A DNA stretch of 64,000 nt from assembly GCF_001282115.1 (NCBI RefSeq), contig NZ_LJBR01000040.1, forward strand, positions 1 through 64,000, given 5' to 3'. Origin of the DNA: Streptomyces sp. NRRL B-24085. GTDB lineage: Bacteria > Actinomycetota > Actinomycetes > Streptomycetales > Streptomycetaceae. The number at the start of each line of letters is the position of its first letter. Within the stretch, counting starts at the first letter, position 1. Shown piece by piece: positions 34,803 through 43,185 of the stretch. Under the pieces are notes generated by a model. It saw only the letters and a list, made by a program, of their open reading frames with translations, had not been told where the DNA came from and made no database searches. The position numbers and the translations under genes were made by a program.

Positions 34803-35804
34803 ATGGCGTCGTCTGCGAACGGTCCGCACCGGGTGACCATCGACGATGTGGCCCGGGCCGTCGGAGTGTCGCGGCAGACCGTGTCACGGGCGCTGAACGA
34901 CAAGGGCGAGATCGACGCCTCCACGAAGCAGCGCGTGCTGGACGCCGCCCAGGAGCTGGGCTACCGGCCCAGCCGTTTCGCCCGGGGCCTCGTCCGGCAG
35001 GACTCCATAAACGTCGGCCTGGTGATCCCCGACCTGCTCAACCCCTTCTTCACCGAGGTCGCCGCCGCGGCTCTGGAGGCCGCGCGCAAGCGAGGCTGGC
35101 ACGTCGTCGTCTACGACACCGGCGACCGGGCGGAGGAGGAGCGCGGCACTCTCGAGGTCATCGCTTCGCAGGTGGACGCCGTCGTGGGTTACCTCAGCCT
35201 GCCCGAGGACGAGATCGACAAGCTGATCCGCGGGCTCCCTGTCGTCCTCATCGACCGCGACCACCGCGCCGAGCGCTTCAACGCCATCAGCATCGACGGC
35301 GAGGCGGGCGTTCACGACGCGATCAGGCACCTGGTCGACGCCGGGCACCACCGCATCGGCATGCTCGACCATGCCGCCCGCTCCGAGCCCAGCGTCCGCC
35401 ACCGCTGGTTCGCCGCCGCCATGGCCGCCTGCGGCCTGGAACCCGCCGCGGTCAGCCGTGCCGCGCAGAGCATCGACGGAGGGCAGCACGCTCTGCGTGA
35501 ACTCCTCACCGAACACCCCGACGTGACCGCTGTGTTCACGTTCAACGACATCATCGCCATCGGGGCGCTGCGCGCCGCACGAGCGCTCGGTCGCCGGGTG
35601 CCCGAAGACCTCGCGGTCATCGGCTTCGACGGCCTCCAGCTCGGCACCCTCGTCGAACCCGCCCTGACCACCGTCGCCCTCGACACCCGCGAACTCGGAG
35701 TCCTGGCCGTCGAACAGGCCGGACGGCTGCTGGCCCGCAGCGGACCGCTCAGCCACGACGAGGCGGCGGTCCAGGCCACACTGCGGCTGCGCGGGTCCGC
35801 CTAG
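34803..35804 (+). CDS. LacI-family transcriptional repressor
   Basis: Sugar-responsive repressor of 333 residues. The N-terminal helix-turn-helix and hinge read VTIDDVARAVGVSRQTVSRA and LGYRPSRFARGLV; the periplasmic-binding-protein-like domain follows (VGLVIPDLLNPFFTEVAAAA, FGFDG-like VIGFDGLQLGTLVEPALTTV). It is divergent from the sugar transport operon with a perfect palindromic operator between them. The likely inducer is a mono- or disaccharide formed by the GH38/GH2 enzymes. The ATG at 34803 or the GTG at 34800 could each be the start. Confidence 0.94.
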   Translation: MASSANGPHRVTIDDVARAVGVSRQTVSRALNDKGEIDASTKQRVLDAAQELGYRPSRFARGLVRQDSINVGLVIPDLLNPFFTEVAAAALEAARKRGWHVVVYDTGDRAEEERGTLEVIASQVDAVVGYLSLPEDEIDKLIRGLPVVLIDRDHRAERFNAISIDGEAGVHDAIRHLVDAGHHRIGMLDHAARSEPSVRHRWFAAAMAACGLEPAAVSRAAQSIDGGQHALRELLTEHPDVTAVFTFNDIIAIGALRAARALGRRVPEDLAVIGFDGLQLGTLVEPALTTVALDTRELGVLAVEQAGRLLARSGPLSHDEAAVQATLRLRGSA

Positions 35805-35933
35805 GGCATCGCCTTCAGATCAACTTCGTCGGCTGCTGGGCGTCGTCGGCTGACGCTGAGGGGAGGCGGGGGCGGCGGATCCGCGCGGGATCAGTGAAGA
35901 GCGATCCGGCGGGGACGGCGCTTCGGCCTGTTG

Positions 35934-35978
35934 TCCGTACCTCGCCTTTCCGTACCTCGCCTGTCCGTACCTCGCCGG
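35934..35978. repeat. Three tandem 15-bp repeats
   Basis: TCCGTACCTCGCC recurs at 35934, 35949 and 35964 with an exact 15-base period; only the last two bases of each unit differ. The array lies about 90 bases upstream of the DHA2-type MFS gene in the otherwise gene-free spacer 35805-36066. It could be a cluster of regulator sites or a slippage-made tandem repeat. Leftward it would read GEVRT-type pentapeptides, but I see no gene there. Confidence 0.75.
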
Positions 35979-36066
35979 ACTTCACCTCCGGCGCTGCGCC
36001 GGGCACGCGCTCGTCGCAGTTCGCTCTGCCGCTGCGGGCCCGCCCGGGTGGGCGCAGACTGGGAGG

Positions 36067-37710
36067 GTGAGTGACACACGCCTCGGGGGTGCTGGCACCA
36101 CGCCGGCGCCTCGCACGGTTCATCAGCAGACGCTGGCTCTCGCGGCCATGATGTTCGCGGTTGCGATGACGTTCATCGATCAGACCATCGTGTCGATCGC
36201 TGCGCCGGACATCGTCCGGGAACTGGGCCTCTCAGCCTCCGGTATGCAGTGGGTGATCAACGCGTATCTGCTGGCGTTGGCCGCCTTCTTCGCCGTCGGC
36301 GGTCGCCTCGCCGACCTGTACGGTCCCCGTCGGATCGTGGTCATCGGCACGCTCGTGTTCGTCGTGTCCTCGGTGATGTGCGGCTGTGTCCCCGACGGGG
36401 ACGCCGCGCAGGGTTGGCTCATCGGCTTCAGGGCGGCCCAGGGGGCCGGGGCCGCACTGCTCTTCCCCGCCGCGCTCGCGGTGGTGGTGGCGGTGTTCCC
36501 GGCCGAGCGGCGCGGCCGGGCCCTCGCGCTGTTCTTCGGGCTGTCCGGCGCTCTGACCGCGGTCGGCCCGCTGCTGGGCGGCTGGCTGACGGCGGCATGG
36601 ACGTGGCGCGCGGTGTTCTGGGTCAACGTGCCCGTGGCCGTGGTGGCGCTGGTGCTGACCGCGATGGCCCACATTGCCGACCGCAGACGGACCGGCACCC
36701 TGGACCTCGTGGGCGCCGCTCTCATGGCGGCCGGCATGGGACTGAGCGTCCTGGGCTTCCAGCAGGCCTACTCCTGGGGCTGGGACAGCCCGGCCACCTG
36801 GCTCTGCGTCGCGGGCGGTCTGGCGGTCCTGGCCGTCTTCGTCCGCTACGAACGGAGCGTCCGCCACCCCCTGATCGACCTGCGCGTCTTCCGGGACAGG
36901 GGCTTCGCCGTGGACGCGGTGGTGCTGTTCTTCGCCATGCTCGCGTTCGTTCCGCTGTTCTTCTTCGCGTCCGTGTACGCCCAGGTCTCGCTCAGCGCGT
37001 CGCCCAACCAGGCAGCGCTGTTCCTGCTGTACGTGTTCGCGGGTTTCGCCATTGCCTCGCAGTGGGGCGGCCGGATCCTCGACCAGCGGGGCGCGCGCCC
37101 GGCGCTGAAGGCGGGCGCCGTCCTGGGCTGCGTGGGGTTCGCCCTGTGGGCGGGCAAGCTGACCGACCTGTCCATGCACGACCAGTGGCCGTACGCTGCG
37201 CTGGCCGGGGCGGGCATCGGCTTCATTCTCGCTCCCGCCTCCACGGACGCCGTCAACCGTGCGATCGGACCGTCCTACGGTGAGGTCACGGGCGTCACCC
37301 AGACAGTGCGCAACTACGCGGCGAGCGTCGGCATGGCCGTCTTCGGCACGATGCTCACCCATGTCACGCGCTCGAACGTGACGAGCACCCTCAAGGAGCG
37401 CGGTCTGCCGGCCGAACAGGCCCGGGACACCGCCCACCGCGTCGCCGGCTCCATCACGGGCAGCGGCGACGCCAGCCCGCCCTCGGGCACCGGCGTCTCG
37501 GCCGACCGGATGCGCGACATCCTCAGTGCGGTCCGTATGGACTTCGCCGAGGCCAACCAGTGGGTCTTCTACGGCATGGCCGTGGCCCTGGGGATCGCGT
37601 TCCTGTTCGCGCTGTTGCACCCGGGCGGCACCCCGGCCGCGGACGCCCCGGCCTCCGGGGGCGAGTCCGCCGAGGCGCAGCCCAGGTACACCGCCGCGAA
37701 GACCGATTGA
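36067..37710 (+). CDS. MFS transporter, DHA2 (EmrB/QacA-like) family
   Basis: Drug:proton antiporter-type exporter of 547 residues with about fourteen helices. The family motifs are visible: DQTIVSIAAPDIVRELGLS in helix 1, MQWVINAYLLALAAFFAVGG with GGRLADLYGPRR (motif A), and the PLLGGWLTAAWTWRAVFWVN motif-C region. The GTG at 36067 follows GGGAGG closely. A CAGACT box about 12 bases upstream suggests a very short leader. The substrate is unknown. No regulator is adjacent, apart from the LacI gene upstream that belongs to another system. Confidence 0.9.
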   Translation: MSDTRLGGAGTTPAPRTVHQQTLALAAMMFAVAMTFIDQTIVSIAAPDIVRELGLSASGMQWVINAYLLALAAFFAVGGRLADLYGPRRIVVIGTLVFVVSSVMCGCVPDGDAAQGWLIGFRAAQGAGAALLFPAALAVVVAVFPAERRGRALALFFGLSGALTAVGPLLGGWLTAAWTWRAVFWVNVPVAVVALVLTAMAHIADRRRTGTLDLVGAALMAAGMGLSVLGFQQAYSWGWDSPATWLCVAGGLAVLAVFVRYERSVRHPLIDLRVFRDRGFAVDAVVLFFAMLAFVPLFFFASVYAQVSLSASPNQAALFLLYVFAGFAIASQWGGRILDQRGARPALKAGAVLGCVGFALWAGKLTDLSMHDQWPYAALAGAGIGFILAPASTDAVNRAIGPSYGEVTGVTQTVRNYAASVGMAVFGTMLTHVTRSNVTSTLKERGLPAEQARDTAHRVAGSITGSGDASPPSGTGVSADRMRDILSAVRMDFAEANQWVFYGMAVALGIAFLFALLHPGGTPAADAPASGGESAEAQPRYTAAKTD

Positions 37711-38213
37711 GCGTCACGACGGCCGCCCGGCTCCGGCGTGCTGGTGTGAGAGCGGTTGGCCCCCGAACGGGCGTCGCCGTCCGAGCCGACGGGGCGGAGG
37801 CGGTGAGGCCGGCAGCCCCGTCGTCGGCCGGGCCGTCAGCGCATCGACGGCCTGCATCCCCAGCCGGTCATAGACGCCCCAAACGGCATACCCGGGCCCA
37901 CCACAGTCTGATCCACCCGTCGGATCGATGAACCGTTGACGCGGATCCCACCCGGTCTGCCTGCTGGGCGGGCGCGTCACCACCCCTCCGCTGCCCCAGG
38001 GCGTCTCAGACTTTGTCCTGATCATGGAAAAAGTTGAGCGACCTCGCGCCAAAGGGGTTACGCGCCGGAACCAGGGCCGCTAACTTCCTTGCACTGGACC
38101 GGTCATGTGCATGCAGGGGCACAGGCCGGTCCGACGGCGCGACGGCGCGCGCCTGCACTCCCCGAACAGGGCCGATCGGGTCCTGCCACATCCCCACACC
38201 TCGGGAGACGTTT
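37711..38213. other. Intergenic region upstream of sugar dehydrogenase
   Basis: 503 bases. The left part is GC-rich without features. Around 38010-38080 the sequence becomes more A/T-rich (GGAAAAAGTTGAGC, GGGGTTACGCG, CGCTAACTTCC) and probably holds the promoter of the dehydrogenase operon. No convincing gene was seen. Confidence 0.45.
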
Positions 38214-41066
38214 GTGCGCAAGAAATTCGTCAGACTCGCAAGGCCCAGACCCCTCCGCTCGCTGGCGCTGGCGTTGGTGTGCGCCGTCGGCGGCCTCCTG
38301 CCGGGAACAGCGGCTGCCGCCGCGCCGGATCCGTCCGGCCGTGCCGCGGCAGCCGTCGAGTACCAGCAGGTCACGCTGGCCAAGGGCGTGGCCGAAATGG
38401 GTGAGCCCATGACGCTCGCCGTGCTGCCGAACCGCTCGGTGCTGCACACCTCGCGTGACGGCACGCTGCGCGTCACGGACGCGGCCGGAACCACGTCGGT
38501 GGCGGGCAAGCTCGACGTCTACAGCCATGACGAGGAGGGCCTCCAAGGCATCGCGGTGGACCCGGCTTTCACCTCCAACCGCTTCGTCTACCTGTACTAC
38601 GCGCCGAAGTTGAGCACGCCGGGCGGCGACGCCCCCTCCGACGGGTCGGCCTCCGACTTCACCCCCTTCGACGGCGTCAACCGGCTGTCCCGGTTCGTCC
38701 TGAAGACCGACAACACCCTGGACCTGACCAGCGAGAAGAAGATCCTCGACGTTCCGGCCTCGCGCGGCATCTGCTGTCACGTCGGCGGCGACATCGACTT
38801 CGACGCGGCGGGCAACCTCTACCTCTCGACCGGCGACGACTCCAACCCGTTCGCCTCGGACGGCTTCACCCCGATCGACGAGCGCGCCACCCGCAACCCC
38901 GCCTACGACGCCCAGCGCTCGGCGGGCAACACCAACGACCTGCGCGGCAAGGTGCTGCGCATCAAGGTCAACGCGGACGGGACGTACTCCGTCCCGAGCG
39001 GCAACCTCTTCGCGCCCGGCACCGCCAAGACCCGCCCCGAGATCTACGCGATGGGCTTCCGCAACCCCTTCCGCATGAGCGTGGACAAGGCCACGGGCAT
39101 CGTCTACCTCGGCGACTACGGCCCCGACTCCGGAACCGCGGCGCCCGGGCGAGGACCCGAGGGCCAGGTCGAGTTCAACCGCATCACCCAGGCCGGCAAC
39201 TACGGCTGGCCGTACTGCACCGGCAACAACGACGCCTACACCGACTACGACTTCGCCACCAACACCTCGGGCGCCAAGTTCTCCTGCTCCGCGCCCAAGA
39301 ACACCTCGCCGCGCAACACCGGCCTGACGGACCTGCCCCCGGCGCGACCGGCCTGGATCCCCTACAACGGCACGTCCGTACCGGAGTTCGGCGGCGGCTC
39401 CGAATCCCCGATGGGCGGCCCCGTCTACCGCTACGACGCCGCCTCCACCTCCGAGGTCAAGTTCCCCCAGGAGTACGACGGCGACTTCTTCGCCGGCGAG
39501 TTCGGCCGCCGCTGGATCAAGCGCATAGAGGCCGGCGGCGACGGCACCGTGCAGTCCATCAACGCCTTCCCCTGGAGCGGCACCCAGGTGATGGACATGG
39601 CCTTCGGCCCGGACGGCGCCCTGTACGTCCTCGACTACGGCACCGGCTATTTCAACGGCGACGAGAACTCCGCCCTGTACCGCATCGAGCACGTCACCGA
39701 CGGCCTCGCCCCCATCGCCCAGGCCAAGGCGGACATCACTTCCGGGAAGGCACCCCTCGCGGTCTCCTTCTCCTCGGCCGGCAGCTCCGACCCGGACGGC
39801 GGCGCACTCACCTACGCCTGGACCTTCGGTGACGGCGCGACCTCCACCGCCGCCAACCCCTCGCACACCTACACGGCCAACGGCCAGTACACGGCCACGC
39901 TGAAGGTGACCGACCCGACCGGAAAGACCGCGACCGCGTCCGTGCAGATCACGGTGGGGAACACCGCGCCCACCGTACGGCTCGACCTGCCCGCGGACGG
40001 CGCCATCTACGACTTCGGCGCAGCGATACCGTTCAGGGTGACGGTGACCGATCCGGAGGACGGCACGATTGACTGCTCCAAGGTGAAGGTCTCCTTCATC
40101 GTCGGGCACGACAGCCACGGCCACCCGCAGACCTCGGCGACCGGATGCACCGGGACTCTCCAGACCCTGGCCGACGGCGAACACGACCCGAACGCCAACA
40201 TCTTCGGTGTCGTGGACGCCGAGTACACCGACCAGGGAGCAGGCGGCCAGCCCGCGCTGACCGCACACGACCAGCACATCACCCAGCCCTCGCACCGACA
40301 GGCGGAGCACTACGGGAGCTCCTCGGGCGTCGACGTCATCACCCACACTCCGGCTCACGGAGGCAAGACCGTCGGCAACATCGAGAGCGGCGACTGGATC
40401 TCCTTCAAGCCGTACGCCCTCGCCAACGCCGGCGTCTTCACCGCCCGGGTCTCCTCCGCGGGTGCGGGCGGAACCATCGAGGTCCGCGCCGGCTCGCCGA
40501 CCGGCACCCTCCTCGGCACGGCAACCGTCCCGGTCACCGGCGGCTGGGAGACCTTCCAGGACGTGACAGCCCCGCTCGCCAACCAGCCCGGCGGCTCCAC
40601 GCAGCTGTACCTCGTCTTCAAGGGCGGCAGCGGCGCCCTGTTCGACGTCGACGAGTTCTCCTTCACCACCTCCGGCGGCGGATCCGGCTCGGGCGCGGTG
40701 AAGGGGGTCAACGGCAAGTGCCTGGACGTGAACAACGCGGCCACGGCGGACGGCACGCAGATCCAGCTGTGGACCTGCAACGGCACGGCCGCCCAGACAT
40801 GGACGGTGAACTCCGACAGCACCGTGCGGGCGTTGGGCAAGTGCCTGGACGTCTCCGGTGGCGCCAGCGCCGACGGGACGAAGATCCAGTTGTGGACGTG
40901 CAACGGCAGCGGGGCGCAGAAGTGGGCACCGCAGACGGACGGCACGGTCCGCAACCCGCAGTCGGGCAAGTGCCTCGACGCGTCCGGCGGCACCTGGAAC
41001 GACGGCACACCGGTCCACCTGTGGACCTGCCACACCGGCCCCAACCAGAAGTGGACCCTTCCCTAG
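38214..41066 (+). CDS. Secreted PQQ-type sugar dehydrogenase with PKD, CBM6 and ricin-lectin domains
   Basis: Modular secreted protein of 950 residues. A signal peptide (SLALALVCAVGGLLPGTAAA) precedes a six-bladed glucose/sorbosone-dehydrogenase beta-propeller to about residue 500, recognisable by EGLQGIAVDPAF, GDIDFDAAGNLYLSTGDD, YAMGFRNPFRMSVD and GPDGALYVLDYG. Then follow a PKD domain (about 502-582, YAWTFGDGATSTAANPSHTY), a linker domain, a CBM6-like module (about 693-819, AEHYGSS to LFDVDEFSF) and a ricin-type beta-trefoil (about 828-950). The vicinal cysteines GICCHVGG are noteworthy. Such propellers oxidise sugar hydroxyls using PQQ or a related cofactor. The gene is 17 bases from the ThuA-DUF1080 gene, so both act together. 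The GTG start lacks a strong ribosome binding site. Confidence 0.88.
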   Translation: MRKKFVRLARPRPLRSLALALVCAVGGLLPGTAAAAAPDPSGRAAAAVEYQQVTLAKGVAEMGEPMTLAVLPNRSVLHTSRDGTLRVTDAAGTTSVAGKLDVYSHDEEGLQGIAVDPAFTSNRFVYLYYAPKLSTPGGDAPSDGSASDFTPFDGVNRLSRFVLKTDNTLDLTSEKKILDVPASRGICCHVGGDIDFDAAGNLYLSTGDDSNPFASDGFTPIDERATRNPAYDAQRSAGNTNDLRGKVLRIKVNADGTYSVPSGNLFAPGTAKTRPEIYAMGFRNPFRMSVDKATGIVYLGDYGPDSGTAAPGRGPEGQVEFNRITQAGNYGWPYCTGNNDAYTDYDFATNTSGAKFSCSAPKNTSPRNTGLTDLPPARPAWIPYNGTSVPEFGGGSESPMGGPVYRYDAASTSEVKFPQEYDGDFFAGEFGRRWIKRIEAGGDGTVQSINAFPWSGTQVMDMAFGPDGALYVLDYGTGYFNGDENSALYRIEHVTDGLAPIAQAKADITSGKAPLAVSFSSAGSSDPDGGALTYAWTFGDGATSTAANPSHTYTANGQYTATLKVTDPTGKTATASVQITVGNTAPTVRLDLPADGAIYDFGAAIPFRVTVTDPEDGTIDCSKVKVSFIVGHDSHGHPQTSATGCTGTLQTLADGEHDPNANIFGVVDAEYTDQGAGGQPALTAHDQHITQPSHRQAEHYGSSSGVDVITHTPAHGGKTVGNIESGDWISFKPYALANAGVFTARVSSAGAGGTIEVRAGSPTGTLLGTATVPVTGGWETFQDVTAPLANQPGGSTQLYLVFKGGSGALFDVDEFSFTTSGGGSGSGAVKGVNGKCLDVNNAATADGTQIQLWTCNGTAAQTWTVNSDSTVRALGKCLDVSGGASADGTKIQLWTCNGSGAQKWAPQTDGTVRNPQSGKCLDASGGTWNDGTPVHLWTCHTGPNQKWTLP
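40869..41064. repeat. 196-bp near-identical lectin repeat, copy 1
   Basis: End of the ricin-lectin domain of the dehydrogenase. It matches 42668-42863 at 192 of 196 positions. The four differences are all silent third-base changes, whereas the beginning of the two lectin domains differs much more. This points to recent duplication or gene conversion of the domain end. Confidence 0.92.
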
Positions 41067-41083
41067 AAAGGAGGCAACCCGAC

Positions 41084-42865
41084 ATGCGTACGCGACTCCA
41101 AGCGGCCCTCGGCCTGTTCACCGGCCTCCTGCTCTGCCTGACCCCGCAAGCCGCCGCCGCGCCCGAACCGGCGTCCCAGCCCGCCGACACGGTCCGCGAC
41201 ACAGCCCCCGCGGCCCCCACCGCGAAGCTCGCGGCGGCCGATCCGGCGTACAAGATCCTCGTGTTCTCCCGGACCGCCGGTTTCAGGCACTCGTCCATCG
41301 ACGAGGGCATCTCGGCACTCCAAGCCCTCGGCGCGGCGAACAACTTCACCGTGGACGCCTCGGAGGACCCCCAGGTCTTCACCACCGGCAACCTCGGCCA
41401 GTACAAGGCGGTCGTCTTCCTCTCCACGACCGGAGACGTCCTCGGCGACGCCCAGCAGACCGCCTTCCAGCAGTACATCAACGGCGGCGGAGGCTATGTC
41501 GGCATCCACGCGGCGGCCGACACCGAGTACGACTGGCCCTTCTACGAGGGCCTGGCCGGCGCCCTGTTCCACTCGCACCCCGCCATCCAGCCCGCCACGG
41601 TCAAGGTCGAGGACCGGGCCCACGACGCCACGGCCCACCTCGGGGCCACCTGGCAGCGCACCGACGAGTGGTACAACTACCGCACCAACCCCCGCACCAC
41701 CGCACATGTTCTCGCCTCCCTCGACGAGTCGAGCTACTCGGGCGGGAACATGTCCGGTGACCATCCGATCGCGTGGTGCAAGAACTACCAGGGAGGCAGG
41801 GCCTTCTACACCGGGGGCGGCCACACCGAGGAGTCGTACAGCGACACCGTCTTCCGGCGGCACCTCCTCGGCGGCATCCGCTGGGCCGCGGGGATGACCG
41901 AGGCGGACTGCCGCCCGGAGAACGGCTACACCTCCCTGTTCAACGGCGCCTCCACCACCGGCTGGCAGCAGGCGGGCCCGGGCGGCTTCACCCTCGCCGA
42001 CGGCAGCCTCACCTCCTACGGCGGACTGGGCATGCTCTGGTACTCCGCGAAGGAGTTCACCGGCGACTACTCCCTCAAGCTCGACTGGAAGGCGGCCGGC
42101 GACGACAACTCCGGTGTCCTCATCGGCTTCCCCGCCTCCGACGATCCCTGGTCGGCCGTGAACAACGGCTACGAGATCCAGATCGACGCCACCGACGCGG
42201 CCGACCGCACCACGGGCGCCGTCTACGGCTTCAAGTCCGCCGACCTCGCGGCACGCGACGCCGCGCTGAACCCGCCGGGGGAGTGGAACACGTACGAACT
42301 CAAGGTCACCGGCGAACGATTGGAGATCTTCCTCAACGGAGTCAAGATCAACGACTTCACCAACACCGACCCCGTCCGCAGCCTCCAGCAGGGCTACATC
42401 GGCATCCAGAACCACGGCGACGGCGACGACGTCGCGTTCCGCAACATCCGGATCAAGCCGTCGGGCGACACGCCGCCCGGCCCCCGCTCGGGCGCGGTGA
42501 AGGGCGTCAACGGCAAGTGCCTGGACGTCGACAACGCCAACACCGCCGACGGGACGAAGGTCCAGCTGTGGACCTGCAACGGCACGAGCGCCCAGAAGTG
42601 GACCATCGCCGCGGACGGATCGGTCCAGGCGTTGGGCAAGTGCCTGGACGTGTCCGGCGGTGGCTCCGCCGACGGGACGAAGATCCAGTTGTGGACGTGC
42701 AACGGCAGCGGGGCGCAGAAGTGGGCACCGCAGACGGACGGTACGGTCCGCAATCCGCAGTCGGGCAAGTGCCTCGACGCGTCCGGCGGCACCTGGAACG
42801 ACGGCACACCGGTCCACCTGTGGACCTGCCACACCGGCCCCAACCAGAAATGGACCCTGCCCTGA
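41084..42865 (+). CDS. Secreted ThuA-DUF1080 protein with ricin-type lectin domain
   Basis: Secreted modular protein of 593 residues. After a signal peptide (LFTGLLLCLTPQAAAA) come a ThuA/trehalose-utilisation domain (about 55-275; ILVFSRTAGFRHSSI, GYVGIHAAADTEYDWPFY, HPIAWCKNYQGGRAFYTGGG), a DUF1080 jelly roll (about 285-465; GYTSLFNGASTTGWQQAGPG, GDYSLKLDWKA) and a ricin beta-trefoil (about 470-593). DUF1080 proteins include 3-keto-glycoside hydrolases, and ThuA is tied to 3-keto-disaccharide metabolism, which fits the dehydrogenase 17 bases upstream. The ATG at 41084 has AAAGGAGG 7-14 bases upstream, a very strong site. A terminator hairpin follows. Confidence 0.9.
   Translation: MRTRLQAALGLFTGLLLCLTPQAAAAPEPASQPADTVRDTAPAAPTAKLAAADPAYKILVFSRTAGFRHSSIDEGISALQALGAANNFTVDASEDPQVFTTGNLGQYKAVVFLSTTGDVLGDAQQTAFQQYINGGGGYVGIHAAADTEYDWPFYEGLAGALFHSHPAIQPATVKVEDRAHDATAHLGATWQRTDEWYNYRTNPRTTAHVLASLDESSYSGGNMSGDHPIAWCKNYQGGRAFYTGGGHTEESYSDTVFRRHLLGGIRWAAGMTEADCRPENGYTSLFNGASTTGWQQAGPGGFTLADGSLTSYGGLGMLWYSAKEFTGDYSLKLDWKAAGDDNSGVLIGFPASDDPWSAVNNGYEIQIDATDAADRTTGAVYGFKSADLAARDAALNPPGEWNTYELKVTGERLEIFLNGVKINDFTNTDPVRSLQQGYIGIQNHGDGDDVAFRNIRIKPSGDTPPGPRSGAVKGVNGKCLDVDNANTADGTKVQLWTCNGTSAQKWTIAADGSVQALGKCLDVSGGGSADGTKIQLWTCNGSGAQKWAPQTDGTVRNPQSGKCLDASGGTWNDGTPVHLWTCHTGPNQKWTLP
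42668..42863. repeat. 196-bp near-identical lectin repeat, copy 2
   Basis: Counterpart of 40869-41064 within the ThuA-DUF1080 gene, 1799 bases apart and in the same orientation. As direct repeats the two copies could recombine and delete most of the second gene, leaving an in-frame fusion. Confidence 0.92.
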
Positions 42866-42910
42866 CAGCGCGGGCAGCCGTTCCGGCATCCTGCGTGTGA
42901 CATGACGGTG

Positions 42911-42938
42911 AGGGCCGCGGACCGTGCTCCGCGGCCCT
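42911..42938 (+). terminator. Hairpin terminator of the dehydrogenase/ThuA operon
   Basis: AGGGCCGCGGA (42911-42921) and TCCGCGGCCCT (42928-42938) form a perfect 11-bp GC-rich stem with a 6-base loop, 46 bases after the ThuA-DUF1080 stop. There is no T-tract, which is normal for streptomycete terminators. Confidence 0.7.
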
Positions 42939-43185
42939 GACTGGCACCCGATGACGGCCGCGCCTCACACTCCTTTTCGCAGTGCCCCTCAAGGCGCTGC
43001 CGCGCCGCCCGCGCTCGAACGTCCACAGCTGCCCCGAGGAAGCAGGTGGGCCACGGCGGTTGCTGGGCACTCGGGGTGACGCCAAGCCGAGCTGGGACGC
43101 AAGTGACGGGAGTGGCCGGTGGGCCGGCGTTCCGTGCGGCGGGGCCGTGACCTCGACGGGCGGAGCGGAAGGGGAGAGCAGCGCG
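42939..43185. other. Spacer upstream of cation/proton antiporter
   Basis: Together with the terminator this forms a 320-base gene-free stretch. Two longer in-frame starts for the antiporter lie here (42982 and 43147), but the upstream residues are Arg/Pro/Gly-rich with no membrane character. No other feature is evident. Confidence 0.4.

Noticed and set aside
35815..36123. Leftward frame containing GEVRT-type pentapeptide repeats
   Set aside because: The repeats follow from a 15-bp DNA repeat; the frame overlaps the MFS start, has no ribosome binding site and otherwise looks like random Arg/Pro/Ala sequence.
38103..41033. Long leftward open frame (976 codons) opposite the sugar dehydrogenase
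   Set aside because: It is the antisense shadow of a strongly biased GC-rich gene; composition is Gly/Arg/Val/Ala-rich with no domain, while the rightward frame has clear domains and signal peptide.
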